From contig NZ_BMDJ01000002.1 of the NCBI RefSeq assembly GCF_014635725.1, positions 581,472-645,471 of the forward strand: a stretch of 64,000 bases of DNA. The letters are read 5' to 3'. This stretch comes from Pedobacter mendelii (GTDB lineage Bacteria; Bacteroidota; Bacteroidia; Sphingobacteriales; Sphingobacteriaceae). Below are positions 18,522 to 26,956 of this stretch, in pieces. Made by a program: the position numbers and the translations under genes. How positions within the stretch are numbered: the first letter of the stretch is position 1; each line of letters starts with the position of its first letter. The notes under the pieces are model-generated. The model searched no databases, had not been told where the DNA came from, and saw nothing but the letters and a program-made list of their open reading frames with translations.

Positions 18522-21500
18522 TTAAAAATCCAGATTTACGCCAAACGCATAGCGGCGCTGGTATGGGTAGGCCATAGCGCTCGCGCCTGCATTGACTGCT
18601 TCCGGATCGATGAATTTCTTAATTGTTGAGAACTCATATAAATTATCTCCGGTAGCGAAGATTCGTAGGCGAGTTACACTAAACTTTTTAGTCCATTTTA
18701 CGGGGAAAGTGTAACCGATTGAAACATTTTTAATCCTAAGGTAGGCACCATTTAAAAGATATTTTGTCTGAGGAATATCTAAACCTGAACCATAATTAGC
18801 ATCAGCAAGCCATGATTGCAGCACCGGGTACTGAGCGTTTGGATTCGCATCAGCAAGCCCTGCTGCGATGTATGAAGCAGAATGCTGGGCACGGCGCTCA
18901 GGCGAGTCTGCTGCGCCGCGATAGTAGTCTAGATTCCATGGGTATACATTGGCATAAGGCTGCTGAAAAGGCCCCCAGAACAAGTAATTGTGCGGGTAGA
19001 AATCTCTTTTCAATACCCCCTGAAGAAAAATACTCAGATCGAACCCATTCCAATCCATATTCAGATTGGCACCAACCGTATAGCGATCAGTTGTGTTTCC
19101 AATCACTTTCAAATCTTTAGGATCCTTAATACTCAGGCCACGCTCAATTTTCTTATTGCCATCGAGATCCTTGTACTTCGGCCAGCCTTCAACAATAGAA
19201 AGCGCACCCCATGGAATAATAGCAGATTCATCCAGTGCAGCGATCTCCGCTGCACTACGAAATACACCGTCATTTTCCAGTCCCCAGATCTCTCCGATCG
19301 CTTGTCCTTCGCGGAAGCTAGAGAACAAACCCTGGTCATTTTTGAATCTGGTGATTTTAGACTTAGAATCAGCCAGAAATATTTTTGTGCTGAAGTTAAA
19401 TGGAGAAGAACCCAAATTAAAATTATCTTTATAGTTAACAGACAGTTCCCAGCCTTTTGTACGTAGGTCGGCAGCATTCTGGCGAGGCACAGCCGTACCC
19501 AATACCCCCGGCAACTCCTGACCAGCAGTAAGCATGCCTTTGGTATCACGGATATAATAGTCAAAAGTAAAAGACAGCTTATCATTTAGTAAACCAATAT
19601 CAGTACCCATGTTTAGGGTTGATACACGCTCCCATGAATAAGTCTGTGGATCAACATTTAAACCTGGCGCTCCGGTAATGACCTGATTTTGTCCGGCACC
19701 TCCAATCAGGTAACCCGAGCCACCTGTTGCCAGGGATTGAATATAGGCGAAATCACCAACGTTCTGGTTACCCAGTTCGCCATAAGAAGCTCTTAATTTA
19801 AAAGTTGACAATACAGGTGCAAGCGGTTTGAAGAATTCTTCCTGACTAGCAATCCAGGCTACAGAACCCGAAGGAAAGAATCCCCATCGTTTTTGAACCG
19901 GGAAACGGGATGACCCATCATATCTTCCTGTAGCTTCCAGAATATACCTGCTTTTATAGGTATAATTTAGTCTGAAGAAAGCAGAGTTAGTTGCATAAGC
20001 AGAATAACCTGCACTAGCCGTTGCCGCACCACTGGTTAGTGATAAGTATGGCAGGGAAGAGGAAATCAGGACATCTCTACCAGCATTAACGGTCGAGTAG
20101 TTATAATTCTCGCTATTGAAACCTATCATCGCACTAATAGCATGGTCGCCGATGGTTTTTCGATAGGTAGTATATAAGTTAAATGCGTTGTTATACAAAT
20201 ACCCATTACTTTCCGCAACAGATCCTAGTCCGCCTTCTTCACGGATGTCATTTGGTCCATATCCGATCTTGTATTTTTTGGTATCGCTATGTGTTTTCCA
20301 TAACTCACGTTTGAAAGAGGCATCGCCATTCACCTGCAGATCTCCATTTAAAAATAAAGCTGTAGCACTCGTGATATTCTGGAAACCGAACATGGTTTGT
20401 GTACGGTTACCGCCGTCTACAAGTCTGGCTGCAAGTTTTCCAGCAGCCGAATTGGCCCAGGTACCATCAGGATTTACGGCTACATCAGTAGGCATTAAAT
20501 AATAAAGGTCGGTAATATTCGAATTTGGTAGAGCACGCTTGGTCTCGTAGATGTTCGTGTTATTATCCACTTTTAACCAAGATACTGGTGAGAAACCTAC
20601 TCTGGACCTCAATCCGTAACGATCCCAATAATCAGGAGTAAGCTTATTCAAACCATTATCTTTAGTGTAGTCTGTTGATAAGTAATAAGTCAGCGGCTTT
20701 TCGTTTACTGTTGCACCCCCTGATAAGGTGAGTGTATGACTCTTTGAGACACTGGCATTATTAAAGAAATAACCGTACCAGTCGTTGTTACCCATATATT
20801 GCCATTTTGTTGGGTCAGTAGGATTTAAACGAGTGTCAGCGATAGCTGGGTTATCAGATCGCTCCCTTGCCCACCTGTAGTATTCATCAGAATAGTTAAC
20901 ATAGTCCCATGGGGTATTGTCAGTAGATGTTTCCAGCACTCTAGAGAAAATATAAGGATCTGTTACCGGTTCAGGCAATAAAGTCGGCTTACCCCAGGCA
21001 GTAAAAGAATTATAACTTATCACGTTATGGCCTGCCGTACCTTGCCTGGTCGTAATCAGAATAACGCCAAAAGAAGCTCTTGCACCATAAATCGCGGCAG
21101 AGGCGGCATCACGTAAAATCGTAAAAGAAGTGATGTCAGATGGCGTTAAACGCATCATATCGTCGGCACTTGTTGCAGGGATCCCATCTATAACAATTAG
21201 TGGAGAGCCTCCATTAATTGAAGTATATCCCCTTATGTTGATGTTTGGCAATGCGCCAGGCGTTCCCCCAGCATAGGTAATGTTAAGACCCGGACTCAAG
21301 CCCTGTAAACCGGCAAGCGCATTAGTTACCGGACGTGATTCGAGTTCCTTACCAGAGATTTGGTCTATCGCGCCTGCGATGTTAATTTTTTTCTTTGTAC
21401 CGAATCCTACCACAACAATCTCGTCGAGGTTGGCATAGTCCGCTGCCATAGACACATCAATTTTTGTACGCCCGCCTACGCTAATTTCCTGTTGTTTGTA

Positions 21501-21731
21501 CCCTATGTAAGAGAAGACCAGAACTGCGGTAGATTTGAGATCATTAATAGTGTAGGCTCCGTTGCTATTTGTAGCGAGACGTAAGTTTGTTCCCTTCACA
21601 TTAATGTTTACGGCGGGAATCGTTTCCCCACTCTTCTCATCAGTGATTACGCCTTTAACGGTGATCCCTTGAGCAAAGATACTTGCCGAAGTTAGCATCA
21701 TGAAAAACGTCCAGAGTAGCTTTTTTTTCAT
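18522..21731 (-). CDS. SusC/RagA-family TonB-dependent transporter
   Basis: 1069 residues. Signal peptide, then a carboxypeptidase-like regulatory domain (VKGVITDEKSGETIPAVNINVKG), a TonB box region (EIVVVGFGTKKK), a plug domain (ALAGLQGLSPGLNI... DAASAAIYGARASFGVILITT) and a C-terminal 22-strand barrel ending in a terminal aromatic (NLDF). It lacks the STN domain, in contrast to the second SusC in this window, so it is probably not signalled through FecR. Base composition looks richer in GC than the second SusC gene. A TetR gene diverges upstream and is the probable regulator. Confidence 0.96.
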   Translation of the reverse strand: MKKKLLWTFFMMLTSASIFAQGITVKGVITDEKSGETIPAVNINVKGTNLRLATNSNGAYTINDLKSTAVLVFSYIGYKQQEISVGGRTKIDVSMAADYANLDEIVVVGFGTKKKINIAGAIDQISGKELESRPVTNALAGLQGLSPGLNITYAGGTPGALPNINIRGYTSINGGSPLIVIDGIPATSADDMMRLTPSDITSFTILRDAASAAIYGARASFGVILITTRQGTAGHNVISYNSFTAWGKPTLLPEPVTDPYIFSRVLETSTDNTPWDYVNYSDEYYRWARERSDNPAIADTRLNPTDPTKWQYMGNNDWYGYFFNNASVSKSHTLTLSGGATVNEKPLTYYLSTDYTKDNGLNKLTPDYWDRYGLRSRVGFSPVSWLKVDNNTNIYETKRALPNSNITDLYYLMPTDVAVNPDGTWANSAAGKLAARLVDGGNRTQTMFGFQNITSATALFLNGDLQVNGDASFKRELWKTHSDTKKYKIGYGPNDIREEGGLGSVAESNGYLYNNAFNLYTTYRKTIGDHAISAMIGFNSENYNYSTVNAGRDVLISSSLPYLSLTSGAATASAGYSAYATNSAFFRLNYTYKSRYILEATGRYDGSSRFPVQKRWGFFPSGSVAWIASQEEFFKPLAPVLSTFKLRASYGELGNQNVGDFAYIQSLATGGSGYLIGGAGQNQVITGAPGLNVDPQTYSWERVSTLNMGTDIGLLNDKLSFTFDYYIRDTKGMLTAGQELPGVLGTAVPRQNAADLRTKGWELSVNYKDNFNLGSSPFNFSTKIFLADSKSKITRFKNDQGLFSSFREGQAIGEIWGLENDGVFRSAAEIAALDESAIIPWGALSIVEGWPKYKDLDGNKKIERGLSIKDPKDLKVIGNTTDRYTVGANLNMDWNGFDLSIFLQGVLKRDFYPHNYLFWGPFQQPYANVYPWNLDYYRGAADSPERRAQHSASYIAAGLADANPNAQYPVLQSWLADANYGSGLDIPQTKYLLNGAYLRIKNVSIGYTFPVKWTKKFSVTRLRIFATGDNLYEFSTIKKFIDPEAVNAGASAMAYPYQRRYAFGVNLDF

Positions 21732-21832
21732 TTCTTTGATATTAGTAATTGGATTAGATTGGTCCTGTTTTGACGGGGGCTAAATTGATAATATCATATT
21801 AAGACGAAGTTAACAGGAAATTAAAAAATTAA

Positions 21833-21863
21833 TTGAACGTACAGTCAATCTATAATAAATTTG
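21833..21863 (+). promoter_or_regulatory. Putative TetR operator and promoter
   Basis: The near-palindrome TTGAACGTACAGTCAA (21833-21848, 12 of 16 positions symmetric around GTAC) sits between the divergent susC and tetR genes. It overlaps the -33 position of a forward promoter whose -7 box is TAAATTTG (21856-21863). Location and symmetry suggest autoregulation by the TetR protein, with possible control of susC as well. This is inference from sequence only. Confidence 0.45.
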
Positions 21864-21919
21864 CAGATGTGAATTTCTTTTAAGTAGTTTGTTGAAATCA
21901 ATACAACAAACGCGAACAC

Positions 21920-22543
21920 ATGGGCAGAAAAAGTCTTAAGGAAACAAGACAACAAGAAATAATTAAGATATTCTATAAGGTTGCAAAAAAAGAAGGTTAT
22001 GAGAATACCTCAATTGCGAAGATTGCAAAAGTAATGGATATTAACCCGAGCTTAATTATACATTATTTCCAAACTAAAGAAGATTTAACATACGCATTGA
22101 TCGACCACATTTTAGACAGATATTTACTGATTTACACGATTAAGCATAAGGATCAAGCTACATTGGAAGACTTGCAGAACACGGTAGAAATGTTATTTTC
22201 AAAGAAGTGGAACCTGCTATTTGACGATGGTTTATTTTATACGTTTTATGCTCTGGCCTTCCGTGAGAAAAAAATCAAGACCAAGTACAAGGTGATTCTT
22301 GACTCCTTACGTTTCGGACTAGCTAAGATGATTGAACAGTGTAATGCCAGAGCATTAACAGCAATTCCAGATCCTCAGACCATGGCAGATTTCATTTTCG
22401 TCTTGGTAGATGGTGCTTATTTTTACCTCTCGTTAGAAAACGATGACAAGGCTTATGCCGAGCGGCTGGACTACTACAAAAAAAAGGCTTATGAAACTTT
22501 AGGAATTCCGCAACTAGCTCTTGTTAGTTCTGCTACTCCGTAG
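21920..22543 (+). CDS. TetR/AcrR-family transcriptional regulator
   Basis: 207 residues with an N-terminal helix-turn-helix (IIKIFYKVAKKEGYENTSIAKIAKVMDINPSLIIHYFQTKEDL) and an all-alpha ligand-binding C-terminal domain. It diverges from the SusC/SusD/phosphatase operon, with a palindrome in the shared upstream region, so it is the likely local regulator. TetR control of a Sus locus is less common than ECF-sigma or hybrid two-component control. Its 3' end overlaps the convergent small membrane gene by 30 bp. Confidence 0.9.
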   Translation: MGRKSLKETRQQEIIKIFYKVAKKEGYENTSIAKIAKVMDINPSLIIHYFQTKEDLTYALIDHILDRYLLIYTIKHKDQATLEDLQNTVEMLFSKKWNLLFDDGLFYTFYALAFREKKIKTKYKVILDSLRFGLAKMIEQCNARALTAIPDPQTMADFIFVLVDGAYFYLSLENDDKAYAERLDYYKKKAYETLGIPQLALVSSATP

Positions 22544-22774
22544 ATGCTTACCGAGTGCAAAAACACCAATAAACATCCATAGAAGATTAGCCGCTGCATT
22601 GGGCAAATCGCTCGTATCCAGGGCTGTAACCGTAAGACACAAGCCACCCATAATATTAAGTAGCTGAAAAATCCAGGACTCTGCGCGAATCACCTTCATA
22701 CTTAATAAAAAATAGCCCAGAGTGCATAAAACTACCCCTATCCAGCCGATAATTAACAATAAAACTTTTGGCAT
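22514..22774 (-). CDS. Small membrane protein, CBU_0592-like
   Basis: 86 residues with three hydrophobic helices (VLLLIIGWIGVVLCTLGYFLL; IFQLLNIMGGLCLTVTAL; LLWMFIGVFALG). The motif GYFLLS...FQLLNIMGG...N is the pattern of the short CBU_0592-like membrane family, of unknown function. It overlaps the TetR gene end-to-end (convergent, 30 bp). Because it is intact and carries a family motif, I take it as a real gene. Confidence 0.75.
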   Translation of the reverse strand: MPKVLLLIIGWIGVVLCTLGYFLLSMKVIRAESWIFQLLNIMGGLCLTVTALDTSDLPNAAANLLWMFIGVFALGKHLRSSRTNKS

Positions 22775-23148
22775 ATCAGTATTTTTTAAAATACTAAATT
22801 ATATAATCCAGGTTAAGCTATTGTTAAGTCTGCAAAGTATTAGGTAATGAACAGATTTGTTCCGGATAAGGATTACAATTATAAATTCCGAAGTTATGGA
22901 GAAATTATGCCCTTTTTTCCTATCTGTATATTTAATGTTCTTGATTTATTGGAAATAATAATGAACATTAATTTACTTGGATTGGTATGTAAATCTGTAT
23001 TATTAAAAAATATAATAGAAAGAAATTATTTTTTCACCTAACTTTTCCTGTTGAGGCGTTTTTGTATTCCAAATTTATTCTGTAATGAACTAAGCGTTAG
23101 AGCAAAAAAAATGGACAAGTTTAGAATTATCTAACTTGTCCACTAAAG
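22775..23148. other. Intergenic region upstream of tRNA-Phe copy 2
   Basis: About 370 bp. A 64-codon frame at 22847-23041 shows no family motif, no good start context and composition like the flanking AT-rich DNA, so I do not call it. The only clear element is the terminator of tRNA-Phe at its right end. Confidence 0.5.
23112..23142 (-). terminator. tRNA-Phe terminator (copy 2)
   Basis: Reverse-strand hairpin TGGACAAGTT..AACTTGTCCA (10-bp stem) followed by a run of seven or more T on that strand. It differs in sequence from the copy 1 terminator. Confidence 0.8.
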
Positions 23149-23221
23149 TGGTGCCACCTGGATTCGAACCAGGGACACAAGGATTTTCAGTCCTTTGCTC
23201 TACCGACTGAGCTATGGCACC
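23149..23221 (-). tRNA. tRNA-Phe (GAA), copy 2
   Basis: Identical 73-nt cloverleaf to copy 1 (anticodon loop CTGAAAA). The -7 box CAAATGTA (reverse TACATTTG, 23237-23244) and adjoining GGGATTG are conserved with copy 1, but the -33 region is only A/T-rich. Confidence 0.97.
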
Positions 23222-23451
23222 CCCTATTTGGGATTGCAAATGTAGCGTTCTTTTTTTAAAACTAAAATTTTTTTTCAAAATAGCATCTGTAAGGCTGATA
23301 ATCAATTAATTAATTTTACAATCATTTCGGACAATAATCTACTATAAAATTTAGAATGAATACAAACAATCAATTTTATATTTTTTTTTATGCATGCATA
23401 GTAATTTATTCAAAATAAATATCCTAATTTAGCGGTACAAAGCTATAATAT

Positions 23452-24747
23452 ATGGTAAGCCAAATCTTATTTCTTATACTAACGCTCGCAGCCGTTGCGC
23501 TGTTCACCGTTAATTTTCGGAAAATTACACGCAACATACGTTTGGGAAAGGATGTAGATCGCAGTGATCAACCTCAAAAAAGGTTTATGACCATGATGCG
23601 AGTTGCATTTGGCCAATCTAAAATGGTAGTTCGCCCAATCCCTGCTTTTCTTCACTTCTTTGTTTATGTGGGTTTTGTAATTATTAATATTGAGGTTTTG
23701 GAAATTATGATTGATGGCCTTTTCGGCACACATCGTATTTTTCATGGTTTAGGAGGATTGTATGACTTTTTAATCGGGTCATTCGAAATTCTGGCTTTAA
23801 CAGTTTGGTTGGCTTGCGTAGCTTTTATGGTTAGAAGAAACGTTATGAAATTAAAGCGTTTTAGCGGTATTGAAATGACAGCATGGCCAAAATCGGATGC
23901 AAATTATATTCTGGTAACGGAAATTTTGTTGATGACTGCTTTTTTATTAATGAATGCTGCAGACGCAAAACTTCAGACTTTAGGAGCAACGCACTACATC
24001 AGCGCAGGTTCATTTCCTGTAAGTCAATATTTAATGGACTTGTTACCAAACCATGAAAGCGCCTTAATTATACTGGAACGGAGTTGTTGGTGGTTTCACA
24101 TTGCAGGTATTCTGGCATTTTTAAACTACCTGCCCCACTCCAAACATTTTCATATTTTATTTGCCTTTCCCAACACATATTTTTCCAACCTGGAGCCTAT
24201 AGGAGAGTTTACAAATATGGCCTCTGTAACCAATGAGGTTAAAGCCATGCTTGATCCTTCTTTTATTCCGGCCGAAACCGAACCTGGAAAATTCGGTGCC
24301 AAGGATGTTAAGGATTTATCGTGGGTTAACCTTATGAATGCCTACACCTGTACAGAATGCGGACGTTGCACTTCGGTTTGCCCGGCAAATATTACTGGAA
24401 AATTATTGTCGCCCAGAAAAATAATGATGGATACCCGCGACCGCATCACTGAAGTTGGTAAAAACATAGATAAACATGGCGCAGAACATCAGGACGGAAA
24501 ATCTCTCTTAGACGATTACATTACAAGAGAGGAAATTTGGGCTTGTACCAGTTGCAATGCCTGTGTAGAGGCCTGTCCTGTGAACATCGATCCGTTACAA
24601 ATTATTATGGAATTACGACGTTATGCAGTGATGGAAGAATCGCAGGCACCGGCAAGCGTTAATGCCATGATGGGAAATATTGAAAATAACCAGGCACCTT
24701 GGAAATACTCCCCTGCCGATAGATTCAATTGGGCAGAGGGAAATTGA
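23452..24747 (+). CDS. Membrane-bound Fe-S oxidoreductase subunit (heterodisulfide-reductase C/E-like)
   Basis: 431 residues. The first 255 residues hold five or six hydrophobic helices with histidines resembling the NarI/HdrE cytochrome b type. The C-terminal part carries two [4Fe-4S] ferredoxin motifs, CTECGRCTSVCP and CTSCNACVEACP, each followed by the usual second half. With the CCG-domain protein encoded downstream it likely forms an electron-transfer complex linking a quinone pool to a soluble partner. Exact electron donor and acceptor are unknown. The signal/anchor starts directly at ATG 23452. Confidence 0.9.
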   Translation: MVSQILFLILTLAAVALFTVNFRKITRNIRLGKDVDRSDQPQKRFMTMMRVAFGQSKMVVRPIPAFLHFFVYVGFVIINIEVLEIMIDGLFGTHRIFHGLGGLYDFLIGSFEILALTVWLACVAFMVRRNVMKLKRFSGIEMTAWPKSDANYILVTEILLMTAFLLMNAADAKLQTLGATHYISAGSFPVSQYLMDLLPNHESALIILERSCWWFHIAGILAFLNYLPHSKHFHILFAFPNTYFSNLEPIGEFTNMASVTNEVKAMLDPSFIPAETEPGKFGAKDVKDLSWVNLMNAYTCTECGRCTSVCPANITGKLLSPRKIMMDTRDRITEVGKNIDKHGAEHQDGKSLLDDYITREEIWACTSCNACVEACPVNIDPLQIIMELRRYAVMEESQAPASVNAMMGNIENNQAPWKYSPADRFNWAEGN

Positions 24748-24909
24748 CAGTTTATAATTTATTGCTAACAGGTAGCTAATTAAACAGTTAGCCAATTTAT
24801 ACATTTACACCTTTTCAAACAAAAAAATATAATTTAAACAATCGAACACGCATCTTGGTACCCGATACTAAATACCCGATACTTGATACTAAATACTTGA
24901 TACTACAAT
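24748..24909. repeat. Intergenic low-complexity direct repeats
   Basis: Between the two Fe-S genes, 24857-24905 contains four imperfect repeats built on GATACTAAATACCC and GATACTTGATACTAAATAC. A short mirrored element with TAGCTAATTAAACAGTTAGC lies at 24771-24791. No coding sequence. Such degenerate short repeats appear in several gaps of this window. Confidence 0.55.
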
Positions 24910-25698
24910 ATGGAATTTAAAGTGCCAACGATGGCCGAATTAATGGCTGCAGGTGAAGAACCAGAAATCTTATTTTGGGTAGGTTGTGCAGGAAGTTACG
25001 ATGAACGGGCACAAAAAATAACCCGCGACATTTGTAAAATCTTACATCATGTAAGCATGAAATATGCCGTATTGGGTACAGAAGAAAGTTGTACAGGCGA
25101 TCCGGCAAAAAGAGCTGGTAATGAGTTTCTTTTCCAGATGCAGGCAATGACAAACATTGAGGTTCTAAATGCTTACAACATCAAGAAAATTGTAACTGGC
25201 TGCCCACACTGCTTTAATACCATTAAAAATGAATACCCTGGTTTAGGTGGAACTTACGAGGTTATTCATCATACACAATTAATTCAGGATTTAATTAACG
25301 AAGGAAAACTCAAAGCTGAAGGCGGAGAAAGTTTTAAAGGCCGCAAAATAACATATCACGATCCGTGTTATCTCGGGAGAGCAAACGGCATTTACGAAGC
25401 ACCTAGAAAAGCGCTTGAAGTGCTTGATGCACAGCTTGTTGAAATGAAACGTTGCAAAAGTAATGGCTTATGTTGTGGTGCAGGTGGTGCACAAATGTTT
25501 AAAGAACCCGAAAAAGGAAATAAAGACATTAATGTAGAACGCATTGATGAAGCCTTACAAACTAACCCACAGGTAATTGCGGCAGGTTGTCCATTCTGTA
25601 TGACCATGCTAAGCGATGGCATTAAGTTAAAAGATAAAGAGCAAGAAGTTAAGGTAATGGACATAGCGGAAATTACCGCTAGAGCTAATGGATTGTAG
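24910..25698 (+). CDS. CCG-domain Fe-S protein (HdrB/LutA-like)
   Basis: 262 residues with two cysteine-rich CCG domains: first WVGCAGSYDERA...GCPHCFNTIKNEYP, second HDPCYLGR...CKSNGLCCGAGGAQMF...GCPFCMTML. These bind the unusual [4Fe-4S] clusters of heterodisulfide reductase subunit B and of LutA/GlpC. It is the likely catalytic or electron-accepting partner of the membrane Fe-S protein encoded just upstream. Cytoplasmic; the true substrate is not evident. Confidence 0.92.
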   Translation: MEFKVPTMAELMAAGEEPEILFWVGCAGSYDERAQKITRDICKILHHVSMKYAVLGTEESCTGDPAKRAGNEFLFQMQAMTNIEVLNAYNIKKIVTGCPHCFNTIKNEYPGLGGTYEVIHHTQLIQDLINEGKLKAEGGESFKGRKITYHDPCYLGRANGIYEAPRKALEVLDAQLVEMKRCKSNGLCCGAGGAQMFKEPEKGNKDINVERIDEALQTNPQVIAAGCPFCMTMLSDGIKLKDKEQEVKVMDIAEITARANGL

Positions 25699-25707
25699 AA
25701 TACAATT

Positions 25708-26172
25708 TTATGGTTTCGTAATTTTTGTTAGGTTATCCCGAATAAGATTTAAATCTTCAGCCTCAATATTTTTTAATGGAATAACTACACAAGTTCCCAT
25801 CGAATCTACATCACCTTTTTTATCATTGTACGTTTGAACAATAACATCATCATTTTTTGTTCTTAAATATAACTGACCTGATGTGGTTGTTCCGTAATAA
25901 TCCAAATCCTTAAACTTAGCTAGTTTAAAAGCAAAATATTCTATTTTACCATTATTAAAATACCGTTTATATCTGCAAAAACCGTTGTTGGTAACATTCA
26001 GTTCATACTTCTTCACTACAGTATTTTCCTGACTAAAATCATAGTGGTCGCTAAAGCTTTTTTGTAAAAATGAAGTATAATCTTCCAACGTATCATTGAG
26101 GGAAAAAGCTGTCAAAAACAAACAAAAGGCAGGAATTAAAAGTAATTTCAAGCAGAATGTAAACTTTTTCAT
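25708..26172 (-). CDS. Secreted hypothetical protein
   Basis: 154 residues with a signal peptide (MKKFTFCLKLLLIPAFCLFLTAFS), then a small beta-rich domain (ELNVTNNGFCRYKRYFNNGKIEYFAFKLAKFKDLDYYG). No conserved enzyme motif is visible. It is convergent with the Fe-S protein gene, 9 bp from its stop. Probably periplasmic. I do not recognise a family. Confidence 0.75.
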   Translation of the reverse strand: MKKFTFCLKLLLIPAFCLFLTAFSLNDTLEDYTSFLQKSFSDHYDFSQENTVVKKYELNVTNNGFCRYKRYFNNGKIEYFAFKLAKFKDLDYYGTTTSGQLYLRTKNDDVIVQTYNDKKGDVDSMGTCVVIPLKNIEAEDLNLIRDNLTKITKP

Positions 26173-26222
26173 AGGGAAAGCAGTTTGATGATAACAAGTT
26201 AATTAAATTGATAAATTTGTTT

Positions 26223-26702
26223 ATGATTTTTTCTCCACAATCCAGAGTTTGGATATACCAAAGCAATAGAAAATTCACTTCTGCTGAAGAAGATGTAATT
26301 TTAAAAAAACTTGAGGCATTTACCAGCCAATGGAAGGCACATGGTAACGAACTAATGGCAAAAGCCGAAATCAGGTATGGATATTTTATTATTCTTACTG
26401 TTGATGAAAGTCAGGCAAATGTTACTGGTTGCTCAATTGACAGTTCGGTACGAATAATTAAGGATATTGAGCAAACTCATAATGTTGACTTATTTGACCG
26501 CTTTAACATTGCCTATAAAATTGATGAAGAAGTTCATGTACAGAGTAAGGAAGACTTTGAAACACTTGTAAATATAAAAAATGTAACCCCTGATACTATT
26601 GTTTTTAATAATATGGTTCAAAACCTGCAAGAATTCGAAACCAAATGGGAAGTACCTTTTAAAAACAGTTGGCACTCTACGGTTTTTGCACATTTATTAT
26701 AA
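26223..26702 (+). CDS. Conserved hypothetical protein (often mis-named ABC transporter ATPase)
   Basis: 159 residues from ATG 26223 (MIFSPQSRVWIYQSNRKFTSAEE); the frame also permits a TTG at 26208. The pattern SRVWIYQSNRxF..EE...L..F...W.AHG..L.A...I.Y..F.I..VDE..A..TGCSID is a widespread Bacteroidota family frequently labelled ABC transporter ATPase although no Walker motif is present. Cytoplasmic, function unknown. It is divergent from the secreted protein gene at 25708. Confidence 0.8.
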   Translation: MIFSPQSRVWIYQSNRKFTSAEEDVILKKLEAFTSQWKAHGNELMAKAEIRYGYFIILTVDESQANVTGCSIDSSVRIIKDIEQTHNVDLFDRFNIAYKIDEEVHVQSKEDFETLVNIKNVTPDTIVFNNMVQNLQEFETKWEVPFKNSWHSTVFAHLL

Positions 26703-26956
26703 GCCAAACGCTTCGGTTCGCAATTACGTTTCGCGGGTTAGTCTTTGCGAAACTGATTTTTTATCAGCTTTAGCAAGCTAAACGATAAGTTTTTAAAATC
26801 AAATAAATAAAGAATTGTTAACCAAAAAAAAGCATTAACGATAGGCCACCTTGAAGCCTTTCCTAAAACTTTTAGCGCTAATAGAGCTAATTTTTCGCTA
26901 TCAATCAAACAATTAGCTAACAAAAAACATTATATTGTTTAAATCAAACAAAGTGT

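Noticed and set aside
18812..20502. Several frames of 100-160 codons opposite or inside susC
   Set aside because: All lie within the intact 1069-residue SusC gene and show no domains.
22847..23041. 64-codon forward frame
   Set aside because: No family pattern, AT-driven composition, poor start context; probably chance.
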